Assembly: GCA_030062745.1 (NCBI GenBank)
Contig: CP099842.1
Span: forward strand, 620,001-684,000
Length of the DNA: 64,000 nt
Source: Capitulum mitella
Lineage: Eukaryota > Arthropoda > Thecostraca > Pollicipedomorpha > Pollicipedidae
Reading direction: 5' to 3'
The translations under genes were made by a program, and so were the position numbers. The notes beneath the pieces were generated by a model that did no database searches, had not been told where the DNA came from, and saw only the letters and a list, made by a program, of their open reading frames with translations. Positions 46,440 through 57,263 of the stretch are shown one piece after another. Each line of letters starts with the position of its first letter. Position 1 is the first letter of the stretch.

Positions 46440-47480
46440 ACAATGAGCTGCGAATTAATTCCCATTCTGATTCACATCGATTTTAATGTAAATGAACGGA
46501 TTTAATTATGATTCAATGACTGGATGACATTCATTAGTTTGCGATTCGATTCCAGTTCACTGTAGTGTGAATCAATCCTGATTGATTCACGGCGAGCATT
46601 ACCGAAATGATTCAAAATCTGGTAGAACTGATTCCCAATCAAGCACGAATCTAGTTCATGGGCCCCACCACCAGCCTGAAGGTGACGCAGACGTCCATAA
46701 TTGCGTGAGTTAACAGTCCCGGTCCCGGGTCCTGCACCAGAAATGCACAGCTGTACCGGTTGATTTTATTCCAGTTGTAGAAAGTAACTAATTACAAAGG
46801 AAACGGAGCGCGTTTGGTGAAGTATCGAGCGGCATGTCTAGTAAAGTTGCAATCCCAATTTCACCCGCCCAGTCACACTTCTATTTGAGGTTTGCGCGCT
46901 TGCAATTTCGACTGCACTTTTACTGGAAATAGTATATGATACTTCATCAGAAATGCTCTGTTTACATTCCAGTTAGAAGCTATGTACAATCTGGTTTAAA
47001 AACGGCCGGAACAGCTCCGGAAAGGCACCGGGGTCGTGACTGTTCACTCAAACATCAGTGAACGTCCGCGCCACCCTCGCTTTTAGAGATGACATCACCT
47101 GTATTTTGGTGTTTTGGATGGGACACAATCCTGAATTTTGACTTGAGGCCCATGACAGTGCGCGGGAAGAATGGGCCTAAAACTGTGCTTGGCAACATCA
47201 ATCATTTGGAGGTGGTGCCACCTCTGTTCGTAATAGTGGGGAGATGGGTCTAAAAACCAAACTTCTGCACTATTCTGGATCGATCTGAGTGGATTTTGAG
47301 TCGATTCAGTAATTTTTGCCGTGCCGAATCAGTATAGATCCATGTAAACGTAACAATGAAACAGAAGCGAATCGCAGACTAATTGAAGTCATTCGATCGT
47401 CACTGAACCATAGCTGAATCAATTTAATTTGTTTACAGTCGTCGTGAATGGGATTCAGAAACGATCTCCTAGAGGTGAAT
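46440..47480. repeat. two GATTC-rich degenerate tracts with a spacer
   Basis: 46440-46670 and 47285-47475 are crowded with GATTC/GAATC words (for example GATTCGATTCCAG, GAATCAATCCTGATTGATTC). The two tracts flank about 600 bp and could be the opposite end regions of one hAT-like non-autonomous element. No target duplication was identified. Confidence 0.4.
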
Positions 47481-48457
47481 CGAGGACAAGCCGGCCTGAC
47501 ATTTGATCGGCTGATCGGAATAGCACAAAGTTCGCCGCATACCACCATTGTTATCTTTACGGACCCGCCTGGAAAGTGTCAAGACAATACGTGGAACGCA
47601 GTCTGAGTTGATGAGGATTTCCATTCCACAGTTCGATGGCCGCGTACAAAATAACACTGGGCGCCGCGTCGGCCGTCAACATTTTTCGAGCGCCGTGAGC
47701 CACTATTAGTTCACACTGAGGTGGAGGCCATTTTTTTCAAATAAATTTAGCCCGAAAATATTGAAGTGTGTGGCGCTGGGATGAGCGTCCATGCTAAACC
47801 GAGCCTGGTGCTGGAGCCTGACCCGCCTCCCAGGTGTTCCCAAGTACGCATTAATTTTGCCCCACGCGCTCGACCAGATAGCGTTGGAGGATATTGAGCG
47901 CGCCTAGCAACTCCGCGACACGGCTGCCCCGTGACCGGCTGACCTTTTCGATCTCTGGCCAAATACAGGTGTCCGTTCCGGGGCTGGAATCTGCCTGCCT
48001 GCCACGTACCTGACTCTGCTGTTCGGTCCCTTAGCTTGGCATAGACGTTTGTGGGGGGGCTTTAACACAACCCCTGTTTATCTCTAAAGCCGATTCGGCT
48101 GATTGAAACAGCAATCGATAGTGCCGATACTTGCTGTCCTGTGACATGTACATGTTTTGACTTTGGGACTGCTGATGACGCCACCGATCAGGTCAAAGAC
48201 GAAAAAGTGACTATTTCTCTAGAATCGTCTAATCACAATGGAAAGCAGAAAGAGACTGAATTTTGGTAATATGTTTCTGGTAGCCCAGTTTCATATTCTA
48301 AGTGCCACCTGACCCAAGATCGCTTCAGGTCAAGGTCGGGTCAGCTTGACTTTCGTTGTAACGTGTCATGCGGTGCATGTTTCCCGGCCCATCTGACACG
48401 GGGATTCTAAAAATGACACCTTCAAAGAGCCTTAGGCACAAAAAAACTAAAAAGTTC
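47481..48457. other. no gene recognised
   Basis: About 48180-48370 carries CAGGTCAAAG, TCAGGTCAAGGTCGGGTCAG and is probably another worn member of the AGGTCA-rich repeats. Confidence 0.35.
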
Positions 48458-49676
48458 TTAACCCTATTCCCGGCAGGGGGGCGGAATCTGCCACTCCTCG
48501 GGTTTTTTGCTTGCCAATTACAGGCTTTTTAACGCAGCTTTACGAAACTTGAGGAATTTTCCTAGCTATTCTTTCTACGTGCCGTGACAAAATTTCACAA
48601 TTCTATTTTGCTCAGGGGCGGAGCCAGGCAACGGTTTTGGGAGGCACCTCATGCCATTTTTGGCCATGTTGAGGGTAAAATGAAAATGTGTGCCAAAAAC
48701 AGAGTTTTTAAGATAAAACTTAAAACTTTATATGGATGTACAGCTAAATAGTTGGGAAATGTGCAGATGGAATTTTGTTCATCTGAGGTCATTTTAAAAA
48801 GTTCAGGTCAAGGTCAAAAGTCAAAATTGTTTTTTTTGCAATAATTTCGGTGCCGTTTTTTTAAATGCCAAACCCGGAATATATATGACGTAGAAGGATG
48901 TCTTCTACTTGTGTACCAAGTTTCAGCTTGATATCAGGTTGGGTCACGGAGCTATGACCTAAAATGTCAGTGCGCGTACCCCATATCGCAATAGCCGTAA
49001 AATAAATTTTTTGAAATAGAGTGAATTCAAATGATTGAAAAAATTTACAGATAATATTAAATACACACGAGTTCATTCCAAGTGACCCCAAGGTCACTGG
49101 AGGTCATTTAAGGTCAAAGGTCACAAGTTTATCTGAGAAACGTGTGACCATGACAGTTCCCCCTTTTTCATGTCCCTGGCACCGCCTATGCTAACATTAT
49201 ACAAACATTGTAATGCGATTTGTACTTATTTAGTATAACATGACTATCAGAAGCCAAAAAAGGGTGTTTGCCTCTTTTGTTCATTCAGTTGTTAGAAAAC
49301 TAATCCTGCTATTTTTGAAACCCTGTGAACGCCCATGAATTTTCCCAAAATTTCAGATTTGCGGACCCATGGTAAAAACCCTATTTATATTCTATCGATT
49401 CATGCCAATTTCATCAAAATTGGTCCATAAACAAGGGAGTTATAAGAAGCCCAAAAGTACCCCCCATTTTGACATTTTTGCCCCCCTGTATCCACAAATT
49501 TCAAAATTTTGAAAATTTCTTTTTATAAAAATGTAGTTCACGTGACGGCAAATCGATTGCCGTTTGTTGCGATGAAATCGGACAAGTAGTTCTCGAGATC
49601 TCAGGGGGGGGGGGCTGAATCCGCCCCCCTTGCGGGGAATCGGCCATACCGTCTAGCCCTCCGGAAATAGGGTTAA
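48458..49676 (+). mobile_element. TTAA element family A, copy 3 (about 1.2 kb)
   Basis: Bounded by TTAA 48458-48461 and 49673-49676. Left end TTAACCCTATTCCCGGCAGG; right end CCGGAAATAGGGTTAA. It is closely similar along its length to 13313-14527 (for example GGCGGAGCCAGGCAACG, TATGGATGTACAGCTAAATAG, CATGTCCCTGGCACCGCC). It carries TCAAGGTCA at 48808-48816 and a perfect AGGTCA-A-AGGTCA at 49111-49123. G/C tracts just inside both ends can form hairpins (GGGGGGCGGAATCTGCC on the left is decayed). No coding frame. Confidence 0.85.
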
Positions 49677-50861
49677 CCATCGTGCACATGCAATATTACC
49701 ACATTTCGTAGTTTCATGCCCGGAATACCACGAACATACTAGTAACCTCCATCTCACTTATCCAGATAATCCTACAAGTCAGTTTGCCCATCTTGCACAT
49801 TTCCTAGGAATGTTGCGCAACATTGCAAAGGCCAGTATCTCCACATCGGTCTTTCAGACCGTCAGACAGGCGCCACCAGTTTACTCGCTAAGCTGAAATC
49901 TGCATAAAACCACCACAGGTCAGACTGCTAAAAAGTATTGCAATGTTGCATGATACCGCTGTATAAGTTCTACGTGCACTTTATTGCAAGAGTATTCCAT
50001 AATCTATCTCGCCATATATATGGCAAAAGGTAAGTTTATTCGAATTGTTCCCTAAAATGCAGTCACACGGGATCCCGAGAATAAAAGGATGCGTATTTGG
50101 CCTGGGATGACCTAGCGTGACGTCACAGGAGCTCTAAATTGAATTGTCGGATCATACTGATATGCTTCGCAAGCTCCAGCCACCATACATTATGAAAAAC
50201 ACCGACGATACGGCGGTGAAGTACAACTGAACGTGAAATTCCAAAACATGATCGTCCTTATGACGCCATTAAAACGTGACCTAAGATGACCTCGTTTTCA
50301 AAAATTTGTCAGTATGTGTCGAATGGAGACAAGAAAGAGTAGTGAAAGTTTCAGGACGTTGCATTTATTTGTTTGGGAGATATTTAAGAAATGCGCTAGG
50401 GGACAGGGTTTAAACTCATCCCAATCAATGGCGGATTAACCATCAGAATTAACAACCGCGGCCATGTTTATGAAAAATGGCAAGCCTTTCCGCATATGCA
50501 ATATGTCCAAATTCAATTTCTTCCTATGTTGTTGAAGATTGCTTCCAATTCATAAAGTGTTTTACAAGGTCAAGCTGCACATCAGAACCATCCAACCGAT
50601 GCGAGGCTCTAGTTTGTAACGCGCAAAGATGTTAAATGCAGTACAGATGTAACACATAGGACTTTGACATTGGCCTGTTGTTATGAAATGGCAATAACAA
50701 AATAACTCCCTTATGCCTTCAGATGGCACTGATGCCACGTAACGGTTGACCGCACATATAAATCTCACAGCTTCACATTTTCCACCAGAATGATATTTCT
50801 GGAGCTGTCTTCCGGCGACTTCCTTTTCTTCCGATCTCAGCCATCAAAAATCGTCCGAAAT
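49677..50861. other. no gene; probable worn AGGTCA-type repeat at 50.09-50.46 kb
   Basis: Near 50107 GATGACCTAGCGTGACGTCA and near 50280 CTAAGATGACCTCG recall the other elements. CATCCCAATCAATGGCGGAT is followed by TTAA (about 50454-50457) and could be a right end. Not provable by eye. Confidence 0.3.
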
Positions 50862-51424
50862 TTGGACACGGTGACGATCTTTGTCGTATACCAAACCCTA
50901 TATTTCACAATGTCCCACCTTACTGAAACCCACGCTTGAATGCAGTACCATGGTGTCAGTGACCTCCAGTCATGGGTGGCGATGATGGGTGTTGGGAGGT
51001 TCGGACCCCCGCTATTTAGGGATTTTAACAAAGAACCGTGTGTAACAATGACTAATAAGAAACAGTCTGAAATCCCATATCGAGCCGCCCAATAATTTCC
51101 GGTAATCTCCAGCCATGCCTACAAACACAAGGCGTTACTTGGATCGGAGTTGGTTTAGGCCAAAGTCATGAATAGACTTTGATGACATTTTATCCCCTAT
51201 TTCTACATTTCACTAACCTCCGGGCTGTGGCTTAGCACCTGAAAGCGCCGATTTGCACAGTTACAATACTGTCAGTCCTTACTCATCACCAGGAGTGGTT
51301 CCTTGCCCCTCAGAACCACACTACAGGTTACGGTCAATAGGATCCAATGGAAAACAGAATACATGACACGAACTGTTTGCGGTCTCGTAACGCAAACGGT
51401 TTGCGTCGGTAACTATATAATATA

Positions 51425-51469
<45 letters not shown>

Positions 51470-51600
51470 ATATAATATAATATATAAATATAATATAATC
51501 TAAAACGGTTGAACTAACTATACCGCGTAGCCAGCGAGCTTCATGCTCATGTCGCCGCTCTAGTACGTCAGGTCTGGAAATGACCGAGGGCGTCTACCGA
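50862..51600 (+). repeat. dispersed repeat family E, copy 2, with a TA microsatellite
   Basis: Second copy of the 33.24-33.75 kb family (see there for matching points). A (TA)n/TATAA tract at about 51415-51500 interrupts it; the other copy has ordinary sequence at that place. Confidence 0.65.
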
Positions 51601-52508
51601 ATACTCATTAACTCGGCTTGTAAAAGAAGACAGACTGCTGTTCTGGTCAAGGTACAGTGATGTTAAAACGATTACATTTTACGGACGAGGAGCGTCGATT
51701 TATGTTCTTCTAAGAGTGCCATGACCCATCCAATGTTGATTTGGGCACACCCAATGTTGGTTCGGGCCCACCCAATATTTTCTGTCTATCTTCAAGGGAA
51801 ATGATATATGATAATGATAGCTCAAATTCGGCCGCAATAGATAACATGCATGTAGAAAGTGAAGAATATAGCCTAAAGAGATGTATCTATCTTTCTATCT
51901 TCTAGACATTTATATATGTATGTATGTACATGACGATAAGTGCAGTTTTTTACCTTATAACTAGTAACAAAAACCCGTAAATTTCCTTTGGTCAAAATAA
52001 AGTGGGCTAAATCCATTTTGGGGCAGTTAAGTTGTCGGGCCCTCGGCTTGACCTTCCCCATCAGTTACAGGAGTCGACGCCCCTGTTACGGATGAGAATG
52101 AATGAACGAACCTCAGCGTTGATACTACTTGCACTTCTGCTCTTTGCTGCACAAAATGTCAAAAAGCATACATCATTCATTATTTCGCTGGTAAGAGAAT
52201 GGTGCAGGCCTGTTGTTTCGGTAACAAAGAAATTGCGGGCGTGCTGTCGCCGGCGGGCATCGCCACGTGTCGGTGCAATTGGACTACCTCTGTTAGACAT
52301 TTCCCGACATGATTACGGCCGTTTTCAGCTTAAGGAAAATTCTTTGGTACCTTACCATGCAAAGTTCAGTGGGTACAGGTACTGACAGTTTGGTGCACCT
52401 GTCACAAATGGAAGGCGCTGTGGTAACAAAGAGAATTGAGGGCGTGTTATCTTAGGAACCCACCACTAACGCGCAGATAAAGAGAACTCAGCTGTGAGGA
52501 TTAGCTAC
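51601..52508. other. no gene recognised
   Basis: Two tandem CCCAATGTTGGTT-like units lie near 51730-51775. The frame at 52032-52385 has a hydrophobic start and a basic middle but no recognisable domain. Confidence 0.3.
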
Positions 52509-52786
52509 CTGAAAGTCTCTTTCCAAGGTCAAACCTTAGAGACGGAACGATTTCCGTGAATTTCGCCGTCGAGAGCAGCATTCGTAAGCAGTCATGCGCC
52601 AGCAAACTCTGCGTTTTCCTCCAGCGGTATCCTTGACACAGTGAGTGTGGTCACGCATTCGTATCTCGCACAGGGCAGTTTTCGGGTTAAGGAAAATCTC
52701 CGCCGTCGCATACAAAGCGGCCAGGTAAGCGTGGTCGCCGCAGCAACGTGCGGCAGTCTGCGGCCTCCGATATGCCCGCCATGAAT
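52509..52786 (+). promoter_or_regulatory. orphan promoter and exon 1 of a glycine-rich gene paralogue
   Basis: Matches the 34.14-34.43 kb promoter along its length, identical over 52589-52673. It has the TATA variant CATACAAAG (52709-52717), then CCGCC-ATGAAT with an intact GTGAGA donor at 52787. The second codon is AAT instead of AAG. Sequence shared with the other introns recurs at about 54215-54245 (GCAACCAGAAAAGTTACGTT). No exon 2 with the signal peptide was found up to 64 kb, so either the exon lies beyond the window or this copy is dead. Confidence 0.65.
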
Positions 52787-53817
52787 GTGAGAGTGCTCGG
52801 TCAGCTGTATTGGAAGCGACTTCATAGCCGTGTAGCGATTGCAGTCGTATCACAAACTCTTTATGGATTTATCTTCAGAAGACGAGGCTAATTAATTGTA
52901 AATTCCAACTAAAATGCTGGACGTGATGGACCTTGTAAATAATGCCTTACTGGGGCTCAACCGGATTCCAGCCTCATGCAGCTGCCTTTCACAAGTATCC
53001 AATGTGGACCAAAACCGGGTCATGCGTTCTTCTTGTGGACTGGAGATGCCAGATATCGAGCATGTGAATGTAGCGAAAAGCGACGTGCCGAAATTTTCCC
53101 AGTTACCATAACAGTATGATGACGTCAATTACTCCCTATAGAACGTGGCTAAACAGACCTGTTGCGACGAATCGGTTGGTGATCAAGAGGCAAACGGGGC
53201 AACCAACCAGTTCCCACAGTAGATTAAGTGGAAATTAATGCTAGAACTACATTATACAAGGAACTTCAGTTGCACATCCTATTGTCATTTTCTGTCATTT
53301 TTCCTTAATAAAAAAAACATTGGCAGGAAACCAAAAAACATCTTAGAAAAACATTACCTAGAACCAGGGTTGGTGATCTGGTGGTTTCCGACCTCCTGTC
53401 TCTGATTCTGAATATCCGTGTCGCAAAATATACCTGTTGATCACAGGAAACCTTCAGGAAACAAAAACTTGTTTCTAGTCACCTGAAATATTTGCGCAAC
53501 AGATTCTACTCAACGATGATCTGCCCCCGTTTACAAGAAACTGATTACGCCGAAGTTGTAGATGCCATTTGAACATGCATGTATTCGTCCATTTCACAAC
53601 TATGCTTGGGAGAAATAATCTTTTTATCAATCCATACACCAACAATTCGAGTCTGATCTGTGAACTATTCATCTTACTCTCATGCCCCACCGCGTTTCCT
53701 GAATCTACCTCTTATTCCCACTGTTGGCCTCGGGAACTGTACTATCGACTTCAGCAACAATAAACAGGTTTTTAGTCACTTGCATTGGTTCCATAACGTA
53801 CACCGCTCATTGGTCAG
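52787..53817. other. possible intron of the orphan copy; nothing recognised
   Basis: No coding or repeat feature could be supported. GTTGGTGATC occurs near 53176 and 53370. Confidence 0.3.
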
Positions 53818-54180
53818 TTAACCCTGTTCACAAGAGGGTGAATCCGCCCATGCTATACGTATGTCTGACATTATGCTCACGGAATGTATCGAAGTACAAG
53901 AAGTGCCCATTGCAATGTAAAAAATCACATATGTCTCCGTTTAATCTCGAGATAAGTGGCAAACATTTCAACAGAAACATCCCCCCATTTTTAAATCGAT
54001 GATTTTCCCTGATAACATTTAGAGTACCTGAAGACGTCGAAATCTAGCTGATTCGGATTCGTTTGCGCCTCCACACGAGCAAATCTGGCAGTCATATTTC
54101 GAGATCTCGGGACGGGGGGGGGGTTGGAATCCATCCCTCTCGCAGATTCAGGTCCATAAGAGCGTCACAGGAATAAGGAC
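53818..54180 (+). mobile_element. short diverged relative of TTAA element family A
   Basis: Starts TTAACCCTGTTCACAAGAGG followed by GTGAATCCGCCC, like the left end of family A. Near 54097 it has TTCGAGATCTCGGGACGGGG, a G-tract and CCATCCCTCTCGCAG, like the family A right end, finishing CAGGAATAAGG. It is about 360 bp, so most of the interior is deleted. It lies in the putative intron of the orphan glycine-rich copy. Confidence 0.5.
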
Positions 54181-54429
54181 ATCCGCGGTCATAGGCACAT
54201 GGGATCATTATGATACTGCAACCAGAAAAGTTACGTTAGACGACAGAAACTTGACAGTCAGAAAACATGCTGACTGTGCAAGGGGATTGTACTTTGGCAC
54301 GCTTGGCACATTTGTATCTTTCCTTGCATCTGCGTACTATGTGATTACTAGTCATCTGAAATATGAAAACCGACAAACCACGCTTGTGAAAGCAGATGAC
54401 GGTGACGTTACTGGACTAAACCGAACCCT

Positions 54430-56050
54430 GTAAAGCGTGCTAGATTCGATGTTGTCCTCATCTTCCCCGAGCTCATTAAATGTGATCACAACGCAAAAAC
54501 TGGCATATCACATATCTGATCACTGTATGAACTGGATCACCAGAAAAAGTAGGTTACAAGATGAAATATTTACAATGCCGGTATATTCTTGCAGTGACCA
54601 TCCTGATGCAACTGAGGGAACTACTGACGTGCATTACGCTGCCAATGATCAAGAGACTCCACTTTGTTATCTAAGAAGTATCTACACTGTATTTTATTAT
54701 AAAATACGGCGCGAGAAAGAAACGAGAGGGGCCGAAAGAAAGTAGAGGAAAGGAACTGGTTGCCAAAGTTGATCGAATCGACCATGCTTAGTGCTTATCT
54801 TCTGACCAGTAGGATTTCTCATACTTACAAGCGGCTTATGAGAGGCTACTAATGCTGATAAAAGGTCGCATGGCTGGAATTCTTTTGAGAGGCAGATCGA
54901 ACTGGAGTGAAGGAGAAAAAATGTTAACTAGAAAAAGGTAGCACGTCCGGAAATTAATTTCTAATCAGGGAGTGTACGGAATTCTTGAACAGAGCCACAC
55001 TAGATTTGATAACATATATTGAGAAGTATACATTAAATATTTTTGTAAAAATGCATGTACATTTCTGTTTAAAAGCAAGAAGAAAGCAAAATTACTATAT
55101 GGAACAAAACATAAACATGATAATGACGACCAGTCCTTTCCGAAGGAGATAGTCAACTGATCGAAGGAAAGATTACAATTGAAGAAGCTATGTGTGAGGT
55201 AAAATCGTTACACAATGGTAAATCTCCCGGTCCCGACCCTTTCACATCAGATTTATTCTTTTGGGCAGAACCTGGCGATCCAGTAGTAGGATCGCACTCA
55301 CGCGTGCGAGACTGAGATTTTCTATTACGCAAAAACAAGGAACTATAACGGTGATTCCAGAGCCTGGCAAACCGAAGGAATGTGTAGATAGCTGACGACC
55401 TATTTCTCTCCTGAATACATCGCAAACAATTTTATCCGCTGTAATCGCAAGTCGTATCAGGAAAGTGCTTCAGCCACCCATCTATCCTTGTCAAAAGGGT
55501 TTATGAAAGGGCGATTAATGGGAGAGTGTATCCGATCAGTCTAGGGCGTACTATGGGATGCAAAATCATTTCAAAACAACCGACGAGTCCTGATGGTGTT
55601 TGCCGGTTATCGCGGGTATTTCATTCAATGAACTTTAAATTTATCAAAAACGTTATTCATCACCTTAATTTGGGTCCAGGCATGCAAAAATGGATATCAA
55701 TTCGCTTGCAAGACGCATCTCCGTGCATTACACTAAATTGTAGTCTGCTCAACCGTCTTGTTACCAATTAAACGAGGCTGCAAGCAACGGGAAATTAGTC
55801 CTCCTTTGTTGTCTATTCTGGTTATTGAAATTATTATGAATTATGGATTGCAACAATATAGAAATTAAGGGATATTTACTGAATGGTAGTGAAAACAAGC
55901 TGGAAGAATTCGTTGACTAATGCACATTCAAACTGGACTGCGCTGAGGAAAGTAAACATAAAAACGGGTCAAATATGAGATGCAATTCTACGAACCTACT
56001 GATTTGATATGGGCACGACGTATTATTGGGGTAGTGACATGGTTAAAGGT
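54430..56050 (+). mobile_element. L1-like non-LTR retrotransposon remnant
   Basis: An endonuclease-like end is visible near 54437-54560 (LAYHISDHCMN, the SDH motif, then RKSRLQDEIF). From about 55160 reverse transcriptase blocks follow: ITIEEAMCEVKSLHNGKSPG and PDPFTSD, then across a stop GTITVIPEPGKPKECVDS and RPISLLNTSQTILSAVIASR, then PCQKGFMKGRLMGECIRS. The ...NGKSPGPD..., ...RPISLLN... and ...QKGFMKGR... blocks in this order are typical of L1/Tx1-type elements and differ from the CR1-like copies elsewhere in the window. Several stops and frameshifts, and no YADD block could be read. Inactive. Confidence 0.7.
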
Positions 56051-56590
56051 CAGAAATCCTGAAAATAAGAGAAAATCTGCGACGGTTGGCTAATTCTGGT
56101 CAGCACGTAACTGTCTCAAATGGACTGGGGTGTACTGTCCGGGACACCTGTCCAGTTTTTGAAATTTTTATGTCCAGTTTGAACAGTTCAGTTCAAACAG
56201 GACAAAACGTTTTGTCTAGTCTGAGATTTTTATTTTTTCCTTTCCGTAGACCAGATTTGGTCCAGCTCTCAGCTGTTTGAAGGCCGGGACTGATCCAGCT
56301 TGTTCCAGGCTGCTTTGGAACGTTGCCTTTCTGTCGCTACGGGCCCGGTCGTATTACCGAAAACCTACCTCCAGGCATCATTAGTGACCACCTCCTACCA
56401 CCAAAAAAGGAGAGTACCTTTCTGAGCAACTTTTCACCTCACATACACAGTGATAGACACAGACATATATTTTGGGTGGTCCACAAAGCACTTGTGGCTG
56501 TTATAGCCCATCGTCGAGGCGATAAACCGGGCTGTTGGGATACATGGAAGTAAATGAGATCAGCTACGAAAACATACGGCTCCTGGAGAC
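56051..56590. other. no gene recognised
   Basis: A tract near 56140-56220 alternates GTCCAGTTT and its complement-like words. Otherwise nothing is recognised. Confidence 0.3.
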
Positions 56591-56599
56591 ATTCTGTTA

Positions 56600-57263
56600 G
56601 TTCTCCGCATTCGTGTATGTGTGTTTTTGGCTGAAGGTCTCAGATATGGTGGAAGCTTCTGTGAATGATCTCTGCCTCCATCACACACTCACAGAATACG
56701 CTCAGAGAACGAGGTGTGCTGATGTTGCTGTGGCGGCTCAGCTAGCACTGTCGAGGTATCTCTGGTACCCTACAGAAGAAGTCACAACAGTGTGCTTACG
56801 CTGTGATCAGCTTTCACCAGACGTGAAGGCGGAAGTGGTAAGAAAGATCAGCTTCACGGAACGGCCGACCCGTTTCAAGCTGGAAAAAACAGTCTTCCCA
56901 AAGATAACAGCAAATGCTCAACTCAAAGACCTTGTCGGGCCGAAGTCATAACGAGGTCCACGGGGCCGATCTGACATAGCTGCAAGGTGACCCGGGCGAA
57001 TGGGCCAACGATACTGTATTCCGCGAGTTCGAACATTTTGCCTGAAAACAGAATGTGTCAACGATCCTGTTGAGCGTTCGATAAAGCTTGTTCAGGGTTT
57101 CGCAGAGCTAACAGCAGACGAGAAGCAGCTGCAGGCTCTCCTCCAAAGCGTGGAGTACTACAGTAAAATGTTCCCATCCCTCCAGAAGAAAGCATGTTGT
57201 AGATTTCTGGACAAAACACGAGATATTTTCAATACCTACAGACTATGTGGTCGCCGCTTGTAA
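56600..57263 (+). pseudogene. decayed reading frame of the VND...ER protein family, second copy
   Basis: One frame runs from about 56613 to 57263 with two in-frame stops (56949 and shortly before 57000). The first part reads ASVNDLCLHHTLTEYAQRTR, CADVAVAAQLALSRYLWYPT and EEVTTVCLRCDQLSPDVKAE, a helical-looking region. It is followed by NAQLKDLVGPKS and, after the stops, CVNDPVERSIKLVQGFAELT and ADEKQLQALLQSVEYYSKMF. The second half matches the 15.6-16.05 kb relic in order and spacing (DVITAKS...VND...LTKDERQRQDILRVVE). I do not recognise the family's function. Only two stops in about 650 bp suggest fairly recent decay. Confidence 0.5.

Noticed and set aside
52032-52385. Possible Harbinger-like transposase N-terminus
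   Set aside because: A loose resemblance only. No catalytic block follows and the residues do not line up convincingly.
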